Shown one piece after another: positions 1 to 8,986 of a stretch of DNA of 64,000 nt (positions are counted from its first letter, which is position 1; every line of letters starts with the position of its first letter). Under the pieces are notes generated by a model. It had not been told where the DNA came from. It saw only the letters and a program-made list of their open reading frames with translations, and did no database searches. The stretch comes from Methanobrevibacter sp. (GTDB taxonomy: Archaea; Methanobacteriota; Methanobacteria; Methanobacteriales; Methanobacteriaceae): contig NZ_JAFQQZ010000028.1 in assembly GCF_017410345.1 (NCBI RefSeq), forward strand, positions 1 through 64,000, given 5' to 3'. The translations under genes were made by a program, and so were the position numbers.

Positions 1-126
1 ATGATGAATTAACGTAAATACAATCTTAAATAACGTATAAAGAATAAATAATTTAAAAAGGTTAAAAAATACATTTTACTTGAAAAAAATGATTTTAAAG
101 TTTTTTAATTATTTATATAACGATAA

Positions 127-3018
127 TTGGAGGTGAAAATAATAATAAATGAAAAATTTAAGTTAATTTTTATTTTTACCTTAATTTTTTCGATATTAAT
201 GATTAATGCAGTTTATGCAAGTGATAATGAGATTATAATAAGCGATTCCCTATCAGAGGATATTGAATTAAATGATTGTTCAACTATTGATTTGAAGGAA
301 GCCAACGAAGAAAACCTAAAAGAAGAATCTGTTGGTGATGACTTTAAATATGTGCAAAACTTAATCGATAAAGCTAAAGATGGGGATTCCATATATTTGG
401 AAAACAAGACTTATAAAGGAAACAGAACTCCAATATACATTAATAAAAACTTGAACATTTATGGTTTTAACAATGATTTAGATATAGATTCATTGAAATC
501 AAGCCCATTGAACTCTGACAATCTCACTACAATATTGGATGCTGATTCTAAATCAAACATATTCATAATCGGCGAAAATATTCAAGTGAAGATTAATGGA
601 TTAAGTTTAATTAATGGAAATGATGGAGGAGATGGCGGAACCATATACAATAATGGAAAATTATCTATTGAAAGTTCCAAAATAGCCAATTCCAACTCTG
701 GTGGAGGAGCAGTATACTGCTCTAAAGGGTCCATTCTCAATGTAAACAATTCATTGTTTGAAAGCAATTATGCAAGCATTGGAGGTTCAGTTTATCACGA
801 CCAGTCAAATGTAATCATATCCAATTCACTATTTAGATTCAATGAAGGAGAAAGTGATGGAGGAGCTATTTACACTGATAATGGGAATATACAGATTCTC
901 AATTCAAGTTTTCTAAATAATACTGCTGCTCGTGGAGGAGTAATATACAATAATCATGGAAAGGTCGTTATCAATAATTCAGATTTATCCCATAATAAAG
1001 CAACTAATTTAGGAGCAACTGTAAAGAACTGGGGAACATGCATAATATATAACTCCAATGTAAGCAACAATTATGCTGATTGGTGTGGTGGAGGATTATA
1101 TACCTTTGAATATAGTATGGATGTAATAAATTGCTCAATATTTAACAACACTGCTGAAAGAGGGGGAGGAATATTCGCAGATGCTGGATCTTGGCTGGCA
1201 GTTACCAATTCAACAATTAAAGATAATGAAGGAGAAATTGGTGCTGGAATAAGTTGCCCAGATGCACATTTGAAAATGAAAGATTCCTCTATAATCAATA
1301 ATGCTGCAAATGGCAAAGGAGGAGGAATTTATTTAGATAAATACACATCAGAAATAAGCAATTCAATTATAGAAAACAATAGTGCAAAGTCTGGTGGAGG
1401 AATTTATATAAATGATATTTCTGTAAAAATTAGCAATTCCAGCATTAATAAGAACAAGGCAGATGAAGGAGGAGCAATATACAATTTAGGCACTTTAAGC
1501 ATTAAAGAATCCATTCTAAATTCAAACAATGCTAAAAACTGCGGAGCAATATATAATCAAAAAACATTGGATATTTCAAACTCTACAGCAAACAGCAACA
1601 AGGCAACTAACGGTGGAGTAATATACAATAATGGATTATTGAAATTAAACCAGCTAAATGCCAACTCTAATGAAGCAACATATGGTGGAGTCATATACAA
1701 CTCAAAAAACACCACTATAAATAACTCAATTTTCAAGAATAACAAGGCATACGAAGCAGGGGCAATCTATAGCAATGGAAACCTATTGATAAACAATTCA
1801 GAATTTACAAAACAGAAAGTAACCCATAAAAGCGGAGTTATCTTTATGAGAAATGGAAACATGAACATTTCAAATTCCATTTTCAGTTTGAATTCCGGTG
1901 CAGATGAAGGGGGAGTAATCTTCACATTTGAAGGAAATTCCACAATAAAATCATCTAAATTCATATCAAACAAAGCCATTAGCTATGGTGCAGCCATTGA
2001 CAATAGCGGAATAATGACCATTGAGGATTGTGATTTTGAAAAGAATTACGCTTACGGTGCTGGAGCGATTGACAATGGTGGAGATTTAACAATAATCAAG
2101 TCAAACTTCACTGATAATGAAGCAACTGCAAATGGAGGGGCAATTGACAATAATGGAAACCTTAAGATAAGCGGATCAATATTCAATAAGAATACTGCAG
2201 ACTCTTTAGGTGGGGCTATAATGGCTAGAAAAAACACTACAATCAGCCATTCATCATTTTCGGACAATAAGGCATCCTCTGGAAATGATGTATATAGCGA
2301 TGAAGAGAATATTTCCTTAAATAATAATTGGTGGGGTTCAAATAACCCGGATTTCCAAGCTTCTTTAAATTATGAGATTGGTGATGATTTTAAATGGATT
2401 ATAATGAGTTTTACAAACACTACCCCATTTAAAGTAAACTCTAGTTTAGGATTGAATATTAGCTTTGATAAAACCATTAATAAAAATGGTGAAGAAGAAC
2501 GATTAGAAAAACCTAATCTATTGCCAACATTTAAAACATCTCTTAAGGTAAAAGAAGCGAATGGAAATGAAAAAAGCTATGAATTAAATGTTAAGAAAGG
2601 TTCTCTTTTAAAAACCATTTCCCTTAAGTCAAATAGCGTTGTCAGTGCAAATATTGATGGTGAGACAATTAGCTTAAATCTCACAGATAATAGTAAAAAA
2701 TCCAATGAAAATAATAATCCAGATAGTTCTAATAGTTCAGACAGCTCTAAAACTAATGAATCTGAAGAGAATAATAATGATTTTAACACTAATCAAAGGG
2801 ATATTAACAAAAATGTCAATTTGAAAAATGTTAAAGATAATCTGAAAATATTAAATTCAACTCAATCCGGTATTGATTCTCCATTAGCGGATTCAAATGA
2901 TTCCAATGAAAATCAAAATGCCGATAAAGAGCTTAATATCAACTATGGATTATTGATTATTCCTATAGCATTGGCCTTATTCTTCATTTTATTTGCACTA
3001 AAAAGAAAAAAAAGATGA
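127..3018 (+). CDS. Adhesin-like surface protein with beta-helix repeats
   Basis: Large secreted surface protein of the adhesin-like class common in gut Methanobrevibacter; the ligand is unknown. Residues about 10-31 form a signal peptide ending VYA|SD. Residues about 80-760 carry many short repeats of the type GG.IYN-G.L.I..S, typical of parallel beta-helix (Pmp/right-handed helix) domains. A Ser/Asn-rich linker follows, then a C-terminal membrane helix (about 938-957) with a KRKKR tail, so it is probably anchored to the membrane and reaches through the pseudomurein wall. The start is unclear. TTG at 127 overlaps the strong SD (GGAGGTGA, 129-136), and the only ATG behind that SD (149) is out of frame by one base. 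Function as an adhesin is inferred from architecture only. Confidence 0.85.
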   Translation: MEVKIIINEKFKLIFIFTLIFSILMINAVYASDNEIIISDSLSEDIELNDCSTIDLKEANEENLKEESVGDDFKYVQNLIDKAKDGDSIYLENKTYKGNRTPIYINKNLNIYGFNNDLDIDSLKSSPLNSDNLTTILDADSKSNIFIIGENIQVKINGLSLINGNDGGDGGTIYNNGKLSIESSKIANSNSGGGAVYCSKGSILNVNNSLFESNYASIGGSVYHDQSNVIISNSLFRFNEGESDGGAIYTDNGNIQILNSSFLNNTAARGGVIYNNHGKVVINNSDLSHNKATNLGATVKNWGTCIIYNSNVSNNYADWCGGGLYTFEYSMDVINCSIFNNTAERGGGIFADAGSWLAVTNSTIKDNEGEIGAGISCPDAHLKMKDSSIINNAANGKGGGIYLDKYTSEISNSIIENNSAKSGGGIYINDISVKISNSSINKNKADEGGAIYNLGTLSIKESILNSNNAKNCGAIYNQKTLDISNSTANSNKATNGGVIYNNGLLKLNQLNANSNEATYGGVIYNSKNTTINNSIFKNNKAYEAGAIYSNGNLLINNSEFTKQKVTHKSGVIFMRNGNMNISNSIFSLNSGADEGGVIFTFEGNSTIKSSKFISNKAISYGAAIDNSGIMTIEDCDFEKNYAYGAGAIDNGGDLTIIKSNFTDNEATANGGAIDNNGNLKISGSIFNKNTADSLGGAIMARKNTTISHSSFSDNKASSGNDVYSDEENISLNNNWWGSNNPDFQASLNYEIGDDFKWIIMSFTNTTPFKVNSSLGLNISFDKTINKNGEEERLEKPNLLPTFKTSLKVKEANGNEKSYELNVKKGSLLKTISLKSNSVVSANIDGETISLNLTDNSKKSNENNNPDSSNSSDSSKTNESEENNNDFNTNQRDINKNVNLKNVKDNLKILNSTQSGIDSPLADSNDSNENQNADKELNINYGLLIIPIALALFFILFALKRKKR

Positions 3019-3068
3019 CGAAGAAGATGAAAATTAACTATAAAAGAATACAAAAATAATAAATTTTT

Positions 3069-3089
3069 TGATAGAATTTAATTCTATCA
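3069..3089. terminator. Hairpin terminator after adhesin gene
   Basis: Inverted repeat TGATAGAATT / AATTCTATCA around a single T, followed at once by TTTACTTTTTTT on the + strand. It lies about 50 bp past the adhesin stop codon, between convergent genes. Confidence 0.6.
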
Positions 3090-3118
3090 TTTACTTTTTT
3101 TATAAATTTAAAAATCAA

Positions 3119-3220
3119 CTATTTTTTAAAAATAAGAAAAAATATTAAAAAATAATTTCTGCTATTTTTTAAAAATCAGAAAAAAATAGAGAAAATAAGT
3201 AACTACTATTTTTTAAAAAA
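3119..3220. repeat. Three spaced copies of CTATTTTTTAAAAA
   Basis: The motif CTATTTTTTAAAAA occurs at about 3119, 3172 and 3206 in the convergent spacer between the adhesin and DUF3100 genes. The first two copies share further flanks (AT-AGAAAAAA). Low-complexity AT sequence could produce this by chance. Confidence 0.35.
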
Positions 3221-3229
3221 ATTAATTAA

Positions 3230-4495
3230 TTAAATCATTCCAGTAGCTATTAAAGTGAAGTGTGCAATAGCTGCAGAACAAAGGTAAGTTCCTGAAATTA
3301 CAATTAAGGTAATGATGATTCCTTTCCAACCGATCTTCTTGAACTCTTCCCAATCATTACCAATTGCAATACCAACATAAGCCAAGAATGCAGTACAGAT
3401 TGTAGTCAAATCAATTTGGGAAACGTAATGAACCAGGAAATCAGCAGTTGGAACACCAGGAATAGCTACAAATATACCGATTAAGCTTATGTAAATGATT
3501 GATTGGATATTCCATGGAATAAGCCTTTCAAGAGACATTCCTATAATGGTAATGATTGAAATCAAAAGCATTCCAATGAATGCATCAACGATTGGAGTCT
3601 TAAATCCTATGAAGTTTCCAACAGCTACAATAAAGGAGAACAATACAAGGAAAGTACCCCATCTTTCAAGCTTACCTATAGTCAAGTCATCTGTAGTTGC
3701 ATATTTATCATGCTTGACTCCTTCAATTGCATATTCATCATCTATAGTCTCTTCATCTTTAGGCCCGAACAAAGGAGACAACCAGGTATACATTCTCTCA
3801 GCAAGAGGGAGTGAAACGAATATACACATGTAAATACCGAAACAGAATGAAAGAAGGTTACTGCATCCAGCAAAAGCCTCAAGCTGAGTAGCCATTGATG
3901 GGAACATATGCATTAGCGGAGCAAGAGCCGCTGCATTCATACTTGCACTTCCTACACCTGATGCCATTGCATAAGCATATGGGTGCATAGGGATAAGTGA
4001 AGCGCTGATACTTGATAGGAAACTAATGAAAGGTGTACCTAAAATTGATCCAATGACAAAAACAGCTAAAACTCCACGGGTTTCTGGGGATTTAAAACCA
4101 TATTTGTCAATGATGACTCCTAAGTTAGGTTCACGACAAATGGAACTGGTCATACCGATAACTTCCCTTCTGAAACCAAAAAACAGTGCAATAGGCAATG
4201 CCAAAAGGGTTCCTAAGTTACCTATCTGCTGTAAGATCAAAGCAGGACCTACTTGGAAAATACTGGATATGGCTTGACCACTTGCAATAGCCAATTTACA
4301 GATTAAAACACCAATAAATAAAACCATAGCCCCTTCAGCCACTTTAGATTGCTTGCTGCCTACAAATTTAATAGGCTTTGCTAAATAAAGAGCCAATCCC
4401 ATAACTAGAGCATAAATTAAAGGCAGCAACAAAATACTGATAGTGTCAGTTATCTTAATCTCCTTAACACCAATAAACATAGATATTACAACCAA
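3230..4495 (-). CDS. DUF3100 family multi-pass membrane protein
   Basis: Polytopic membrane protein with about 10 hydrophobic segments, matching the DUF3100 family as I remember it. Conserved-looking stretches include a Gly-rich GVGSASMNAAALAPL loop and a hydrophilic loop near residues 235-265. Transport of a small solute is plausible but unproven. TTG at 4495 is the first canonical start, but it falls inside the first membrane helix (HVVVFILVVISMF). The same frame stays open upstream with a basic, membrane-flanking stretch (KKRPPWKEY) to about 4597, where an ATT codon follows an AAGGCGGGA sequence. The true protein is therefore probably about 34 residues longer and uses a rare start. Tandem Fur-like boxes lie upstream. 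Confidence 0.75.
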   Translation of the reverse strand: MVVISMFIGVKEIKITDTISILLLPLIYALVMGLALYLAKPIKFVGSKQSKVAEGAMVLFIGVLICKLAIASGQAISSIFQVGPALILQQIGNLGTLLALPIALFFGFRREVIGMTSSICREPNLGVIIDKYGFKSPETRGVLAVFVIGSILGTPFISFLSSISASLIPMHPYAYAMASGVGSASMNAAALAPLMHMFPSMATQLEAFAGCSNLLSFCFGIYMCIFVSLPLAERMYTWLSPLFGPKDEETIDDEYAIEGVKHDKYATTDDLTIGKLERWGTFLVLFSFIVAVGNFIGFKTPIVDAFIGMLLISIITIIGMSLERLIPWNIQSIIYISLIGIFVAIPGVPTADFLVHYVSQIDLTTICTAFLAYVGIAIGNDWEEFKKIGWKGIIITLIVISGTYLCSAAIAHFTLIATGMI

Positions 4496-4718
4496 AATAA
4501 AGACAACAACATGAAGATTATATTCCTTCCATGGAGGTCTCTTCTTAATTGCCCTATCTGTTTTTTCCCTATATGGGTGCTGTTGATTACCAGTAATAAA
4601 ATCCCGCCTTAAGATTTTGTATAGAAAAAATTTTATAAAATAAATTAAGTATTATTAATGTTAGTTTTAAGTTTATTATTTATAAACTAATCTATTTAAT
4701 TCTAAAAAATTATAAATA

Positions 4719-4753
4719 ATGATAATTCATTACAAATCATGATAATTTATTAC
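4719..4753 (-). promoter_or_regulatory. Tandem 20-bp operator-like repeats upstream of DUF3100
   Basis: ATGATAATTCATTAC and ATGATAATTTATTAC occur 20 bp apart, differing at one base. Each resembles half of a Fur/DtxR-type metal box (TGATAAT..ATTA). They lie about 120-150 bp upstream of the inferred DUF3100 start. A metal-regulator operator is a guess from sequence likeness. Confidence 0.4.
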
Positions 4754-4850
4754 TGCATTTAAAAAATTAACTAAAATCAGAGAGTTATCTGAAAAATATT
4801 AATACTAACGTTAAACATCATGAATGCCTATTTTAAAAATGCTAAAAAAT

Positions 4851-6101
4851 CTAGAGATTCATGCGAATCAAAGGCTTTGATAAATGACGTCTTGCTGAAA
4901 CTGGAGTTTCATAGAATTTACCATTTACTAAAGTTCTTTCTACCTTTTCTGGAACCTTTTCATCTGATTCTATTCTTTTACCACAGCTTTTGCACTTGAA
5001 TCCTTTTCCTTTTCCTGCAGAAGTCATTCTTTTTCCACAATCACAAACAGGATTTTTATAAACAAACTCGTTCAGATTTATGACTTGGAACTTCTCAATG
5101 TTGAAAGTGTTCTGTTCACCGATTCCACCATAGAGCTCAATCTCATCCCCAGCCATTAATTTTGCTACAACCTTTCTGAAATTTTTGGTTGGTTCATATG
5201 CTGCAGCCTCAATTTCACCAGATTGATCATATAAAGTGAAAAACATATGTCCGCCTTCAATTATATGAGGTTTGTCCTTAACAAATCCTTTTATTTTATA
5301 GCAGGAATACTGTTTCATTGAAGAAATATTTTCTACATTTTGAATGTGCATATCAGTGTGCTGATTGGTTTTGAAAATGCATGAATCAACAATTTCCTCA
5401 TTTGGAATGACAATATCTTTTGCTTTCAATAGAACTTCAGGACTGTTGGATCGGATACCATACAATACAGGACATGGAGTTTTAGGTTCAATTGCCAAAT
5501 ACTTTCCATCTATATTTTCAAAGGTTTCCGGAAAAGTCTCCTTGTCCATCTTAACTACAGAATCATAATCAATTTGTCTGACTGTACCGTATCTGGATGA
5601 ATCCCTATATGCCAATAGCTCATAGGTAAAATCTTCAAGGGGACATGAAATAGCTGCAATGGAACCAATGATTCCCCTTCCCTTTTTGAACTTATGAATT
5701 TCAGCTCCAATCTTATTTGCAAATTCTTCTGCCTCTTCGATAGTGATGATGGAATAGATTGCCTTAAAGGCATACTCAATCATTTCTTCAGTGATTTCAC
5801 CTTGGTAGAAAACAACTCCCGGATTGGTGTTGTCACAATCAAACATTGAAAGCTCAGATACATACTTGAGCACAATTTCCTTTGCCAAATCAATGTTTTG
5901 ATCTAAACTTAATTTAAATGATACTCCTCCATTTCCCCTTGTCTTGAATCTGGCAAAAGGATTTAAACGAATCAATCTAGGATAACCAATGATTTCAATG
6001 CCATTTTCCCTAAATTCGTTTAGGATAGTGGATGCTAGAAATGTTGTGCACATTCCATCCGGAGAGTCTGTATCATCTATTCCAATATAAAAATAATCCA
6101 T
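4851..6101 (-). CDS. tiaS: tRNA(Ile2) 2-agmatinylcytidine synthetase
   Basis: TiaS ligates agmatine to C34 of the AUA-decoding tRNA-Ile in archaea, using ATP. The N-terminus has the hallmark IGIDDTDSPDGMCTTFLA motif of the kinase-like domain. The middle has the IIGSIAAI region. An OB-fold-like segment (about 255-340) and a C-terminal zinc ribbon (CDCGKRM...CKSCGKRI, about 353-375) complete the family order, and 416 residues is the normal length. The ATG at 6101 follows a GTGAT ribosome binding site. It stands alone, divergent from the XRE regulator gene. Confidence 0.95.
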   Translation of the reverse strand: MDYFYIGIDDTDSPDGMCTTFLASTILNEFRENGIEIIGYPRLIRLNPFARFKTRGNGGVSFKLSLDQNIDLAKEIVLKYVSELSMFDCDNTNPGVVFYQGEITEEMIEYAFKAIYSIITIEEAEEFANKIGAEIHKFKKGRGIIGSIAAISCPLEDFTYELLAYRDSSRYGTVRQIDYDSVVKMDKETFPETFENIDGKYLAIEPKTPCPVLYGIRSNSPEVLLKAKDIVIPNEEIVDSCIFKTNQHTDMHIQNVENISSMKQYSCYKIKGFVKDKPHIIEGGHMFFTLYDQSGEIEAAAYEPTKNFRKVVAKLMAGDEIELYGGIGEQNTFNIEKFQVINLNEFVYKNPVCDCGKRMTSAGKGKGFKCKSCGKRIESDEKVPEKVERTLVNGKFYETPVSARRHLSKPLIRMNL

Positions 6102-6233
6102 AATATCACTGAATATGTAAAAATTAAATAGTCAATTTTATATTAATCTTTAAAGATAATAATATTATTAAAATTTATTTAAACTAATTAATAAAAATTT
6201 TCTTAAAAATTCTACATAATGCGAGGTAATCCT

Positions 6234-7217
6234 ATGGCAATAACTAATAGGAATCAATTGATACGAGAAGTTTATCAGCTATTAAACAAAGAGGGCTTTG
6301 AAACATCCAATATCTATGAACAAAGCTGCTTTGATATAGTTGCTCGTAAGAAATTGCTTATCCTACTTTTAAAAGTCCTCGTAAATATTGATAGTATTAA
6401 CGAAGCACATGTGGAAGAAATCCGACAAATATCCCATGTTTTCTTGGCTAGCCCAATTATTGTCGGAGTCAAATCAAAAAATCATATATTGGAAGAGGAT
6501 GTTGTCTATGAAAGGCATGGACTTCCTGCAATTGGCCTTGAAACACTTAAAAACATGATTGTATATGACGAATATCCTGAAATTCTTGCAGATCGTGGAG
6601 GATATTACGTCCAAATCAATGGAAATGTCCTGAAGGAATACAGAGAAGAATACAACTTATCCTTGAAGGATTTAGCCGATTTGGCACATGTTTCAAGAGC
6701 TACAATGTACAAGTATGAGAATGGAATGGTGAGAGCAAACACTGAAACTGCAATGCTCCTTGAGGAAATCCTGAATACAAAGATCACCCTTGACATCGAC
6801 CTTTTCGAGCCTTATCAGGAAGACATCAAGCTGAAGGCAGATACAAGCAACTTAAACCAAACCCAAGGAACCAATGCACAAAACTTGGCAAAACTTGGTT
6901 TCGGTGTGGTTTCAACAAATAAAAGCCCATTTGATGCACTTGCAAAGGCTGAAATAGCTACCAGAAAGAAAGAGCAGACTCCACTCATAGCAAATTTGAA
7001 TGTTCAGGATGAGCAGAACACAAAGACATTGAAGAAGATGGCAATCAGCCTGAAGGACCTTTCACTTGTAACCTCTTCAGACCCATTCTTTGTGCTTAAG
7101 GATGATAGAATCAAGGATTCAATCGATGGAATTCCAGTAATAAAATCATGGGAAATGAAAGAGGTCGAGAATTCCAAGGAGTTCTTGAGATTGATTAGGG
7201 AAAGAAGAAACAATTAG
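6234..7217 (+). CDS. Archaeal XRE-type HTH transcriptional regulator
   Basis: DNA-binding regulator of the archaeal family annotated as putative HTH-type transcriptional regulatory protein. The N-terminal about 115 residues form an alpha/beta domain that looks nuclease-like (FDIVARKKLLILLLKVL) but may only bind ligand. A Cro/CI helix-turn-helix follows at about 130-180 (LADLAHVSRATMYKYENG). The C-terminal third has no domain I recognise. An upstream in-frame ATG at 6219 overlaps the ribosome binding site (GAGGT), so ATG at 6234 is the better start. The small membrane protein gene follows about 40 bp downstream and may be co-transcribed. Targets are unknown. Confidence 0.85.
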   Translation: MAITNRNQLIREVYQLLNKEGFETSNIYEQSCFDIVARKKLLILLLKVLVNIDSINEAHVEEIRQISHVFLASPIIVGVKSKNHILEEDVVYERHGLPAIGLETLKNMIVYDEYPEILADRGGYYVQINGNVLKEYREEYNLSLKDLADLAHVSRATMYKYENGMVRANTETAMLLEEILNTKITLDIDLFEPYQEDIKLKADTSNLNQTQGTNAQNLAKLGFGVVSTNKSPFDALAKAEIATRKKEQTPLIANLNVQDEQNTKTLKKMAISLKDLSLVTSSDPFFVLKDDRIKDSIDGIPVIKSWEMKEVENSKEFLRLIRERRNN

Positions 7218-7259
7218 TTTAATTTTTTATTATTTTATCGATTAAAAAAAGGTGGAAAT

Positions 7260-7427
7260 GTGGATTTGGAAAAGAACAAAGGACTGATCATACTTATTGT
7301 TGCATTGATATTGGCTGCCATTCTAACATTTTATGTTGGAGTCAAAAACCCAATCATCTTAGGATTAGGCATTCTTGCAATTATTGTAATTGCAGTTAAC
7401 ATTTATGTTGAAAAGTTTAAGAAATAG
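7260..7427 (+). CDS. Small two-helix membrane protein (55 aa)
   Basis: Fifty-five-residue ORF starting with GTG at 7260, about 4 bp after an AAAGGTGG ribosome binding site. It encodes two hydrophobic helices (GLIILIVALILAAILTFYV and PIILGLGILAIIVIAVNIYV) separated by a VKN turn, with a basic EKFKK end. It lies 42 bp behind the XRE regulator gene on the same strand, so the two are probably one transcript. No family recognised. The SD, membrane pattern and placement support a real gene. Confidence 0.65.
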   Translation: MDLEKNKGLIILIVALILAAILTFYVGVKNPIILGLGILAIIVIAVNIYVEKFKK

Positions 7428-7467
7428 ATTAAATTTAAAAAAAAGGAAGATTGAGATGGAGATGGAT

Positions 7468-7899
7468 TCAGGATTCATCTTCAATGTCGCATGGCTTTAT
7501 CCATTCCTCTTCTCCTTCCACTAGAGTTTCAATTGCATCAACTATGCAATGGGGATTCCATCCGACCACAGCATCAGCCTTTTCCACTATTTCCTCTATA
7601 ACATATTCCACACCATATGAACGGACAAAAAGCAATGGAATATCCAATTCCTTTGACTTATCTATCAATTCATCACAAATGTCCTTATTGTCATGATAAA
7701 GGCCATATAACAGTACAATAACATCTATCTTATCAAACAGATCCTCATTTAACTCATCATCTTCTGTATTATATTCATTCCATAGGAAATCCTTTTGGCT
7801 ATTAATTCTCTCCTTATAGAATTCATACTCATCATAAGTGTCAATGCCCTTGGATATTAGAAGATTATAAACTTTCCTTTCCTGATTTTCATTTGACAT
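7468..7899 (-). CDS. TIR-like (MTH538/ThsB-type) protein
   Basis: Protein of about 143 residues whose middle matches the flavodoxin-like TIR domain of the MTH538 family: a hydrophobic strand IDVIVLLYGLY, a charged helix DICDELIDKSKELDIPLLFV, then YGVEYVIEEIVEKADAVVGWNPHCIVDAI. This family includes the Thoeris protein ThsB, whose TIR domain makes a signalling nucleotide from NAD. No ThsA-like effector lies nearby, so an immune role is only a possibility. ATG at 7899 is preferred to the one at 7914 because an AAGTGATTTT ribosome binding site precedes it. The gene converges on the small membrane protein gene. Confidence 0.65.
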   Translation of the reverse strand: MSNENQERKVYNLLISKGIDTYDEYEFYKERINSQKDFLWNEYNTEDDELNEDLFDKIDVIVLLYGLYHDNKDICDELIDKSKELDIPLLFVRSYGVEYVIEEIVEKADAVVGWNPHCIVDAIETLVEGEEEWIKPCDIEDES

Positions 7900-8036
7900 A
7901 AAATCACTTTTCATTAAATTAAATATAAAATTAAAAAATTAAATTTAAATATTAAAAATTAATATTAAAAGTTAATTATTAAAAAACATTAGAATTATAA
8001 CAATAGTTATATATTGATTGAAAAAAATAAAAAGAA

Positions 8037-8867
8037 TCATTTATCCAAATTGATTCTTTCTGTTGCAGTATAAAGGTTAAATCTGTCACCACGTACAAAT
8101 CCGACCATGGTAATGTTTCCCTTTTCTGCAATGTCATAACCGGATCCTGCAGGAGCTGCATTTGAAACCAATATAGGAATACCTACCCTAACCACTTTTA
8201 TAAGCATGTCTGCAGGCATTCTTCCACTATAGCATACATAGCATTGGGATAAGTCAAATCCTGCCTTAGCAGCTGCACCGATTACCTTATCAACAGCTAC
8301 ATGACGACTTACGTCCTCACGGGTAATGAACTGGTCTCCATAAACCAATTGTGCAACATGAACACTACCAGTCTCTTGCCATATTTCCGCCTTGGCAGTA
8401 AGCCTTTTCATGTTTTCTATAATTTCTGTTGCATTGACAACCAAATCAGATTCCACTGGTTCAACTGTTTTAAGCTCACTTCTCCATCCCCCTGCACTAT
8501 CAGACATAACTCCCTGATATTCCAAGAGTCTGCAGGCACAGGCATGTTTAGCTCCACCTTCCTTTTCCTGAACCAAATCATCGCTTTCAAGGTCAATTTC
8601 TGGAGTATGCATATTGACAGTTTTGATGATGACCTTCTTGTCATCGATTTCGATGCTTACAATCTCATCAACAGACTTGATCAATCCATCCCCTAAGCAA
8701 TATCCGACGGCAAAATCATCCAAATCTGCAGGATATGTGGAAAACTTACGTGGCTGGAGGAAGTCTATATAGAAATATATGTTTTCATCCTCAACAGTTT
8801 CTTCCTCAACATGCTCATATTTTCCATTTTCCCATCTGATTGCAGGAATCTTTTTAATGAACTCCAT
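8037..8867 (-). CDS. fdhD: Formate dehydrogenase sulfurtransferase FdhD
   Basis: FdhD passes sulfur from a cysteine desulfurase to the molybdenum/tungsten cofactor of formate dehydrogenase. Family blocks are clear: FAVGYCLGDGLI (about 52-63), the REDVSRHVAVDKVIG helix, the SGRMPADMLIKVVRVGIPILVSNAAP block and the C-terminal TMVGFVRGDRFNLYT. The usual CxxC loop is replaced by a CxC (C110, C112, HACACRLL). Length 276 is normal. ATG at 8867 follows AAGGTGAGAAT. No formate dehydrogenase genes lie in the window. Confidence 0.92.
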   Translation of the reverse strand: MEFIKKIPAIRWENGKYEHVEEETVEDENIYFYIDFLQPRKFSTYPADLDDFAVGYCLGDGLIKSVDEIVSIEIDDKKVIIKTVNMHTPEIDLESDDLVQEKEGGAKHACACRLLEYQGVMSDSAGGWRSELKTVEPVESDLVVNATEIIENMKRLTAKAEIWQETGSVHVAQLVYGDQFITREDVSRHVAVDKVIGAAAKAGFDLSQCYVCYSGRMPADMLIKVVRVGIPILVSNAAPAGSGYDIAEKGNITMVGFVRGDRFNLYTATERINLDK

Positions 8868-8986
8868 ATTCTCACCTTAAAACAAATAAAAATCTAATAA
8901 TTATCTTAATTTTAACATTATCAATTTCTATAATTTATTAATTTTACAATATAATTTATAACAATAGTTATATTTATAAATTTATA

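Noticed and set aside
7468-7899. Complete Thoeris defence system
   Set aside because: Only a TIR-like protein is present; no ThsA-type SIR2/SLOG effector or alternative is encoded nearby.
8301-8696. 131-codon plus-strand frame inside fdhD
   Set aside because: Antisense to conserved FdhD blocks, no SD, composition of a shadow frame.
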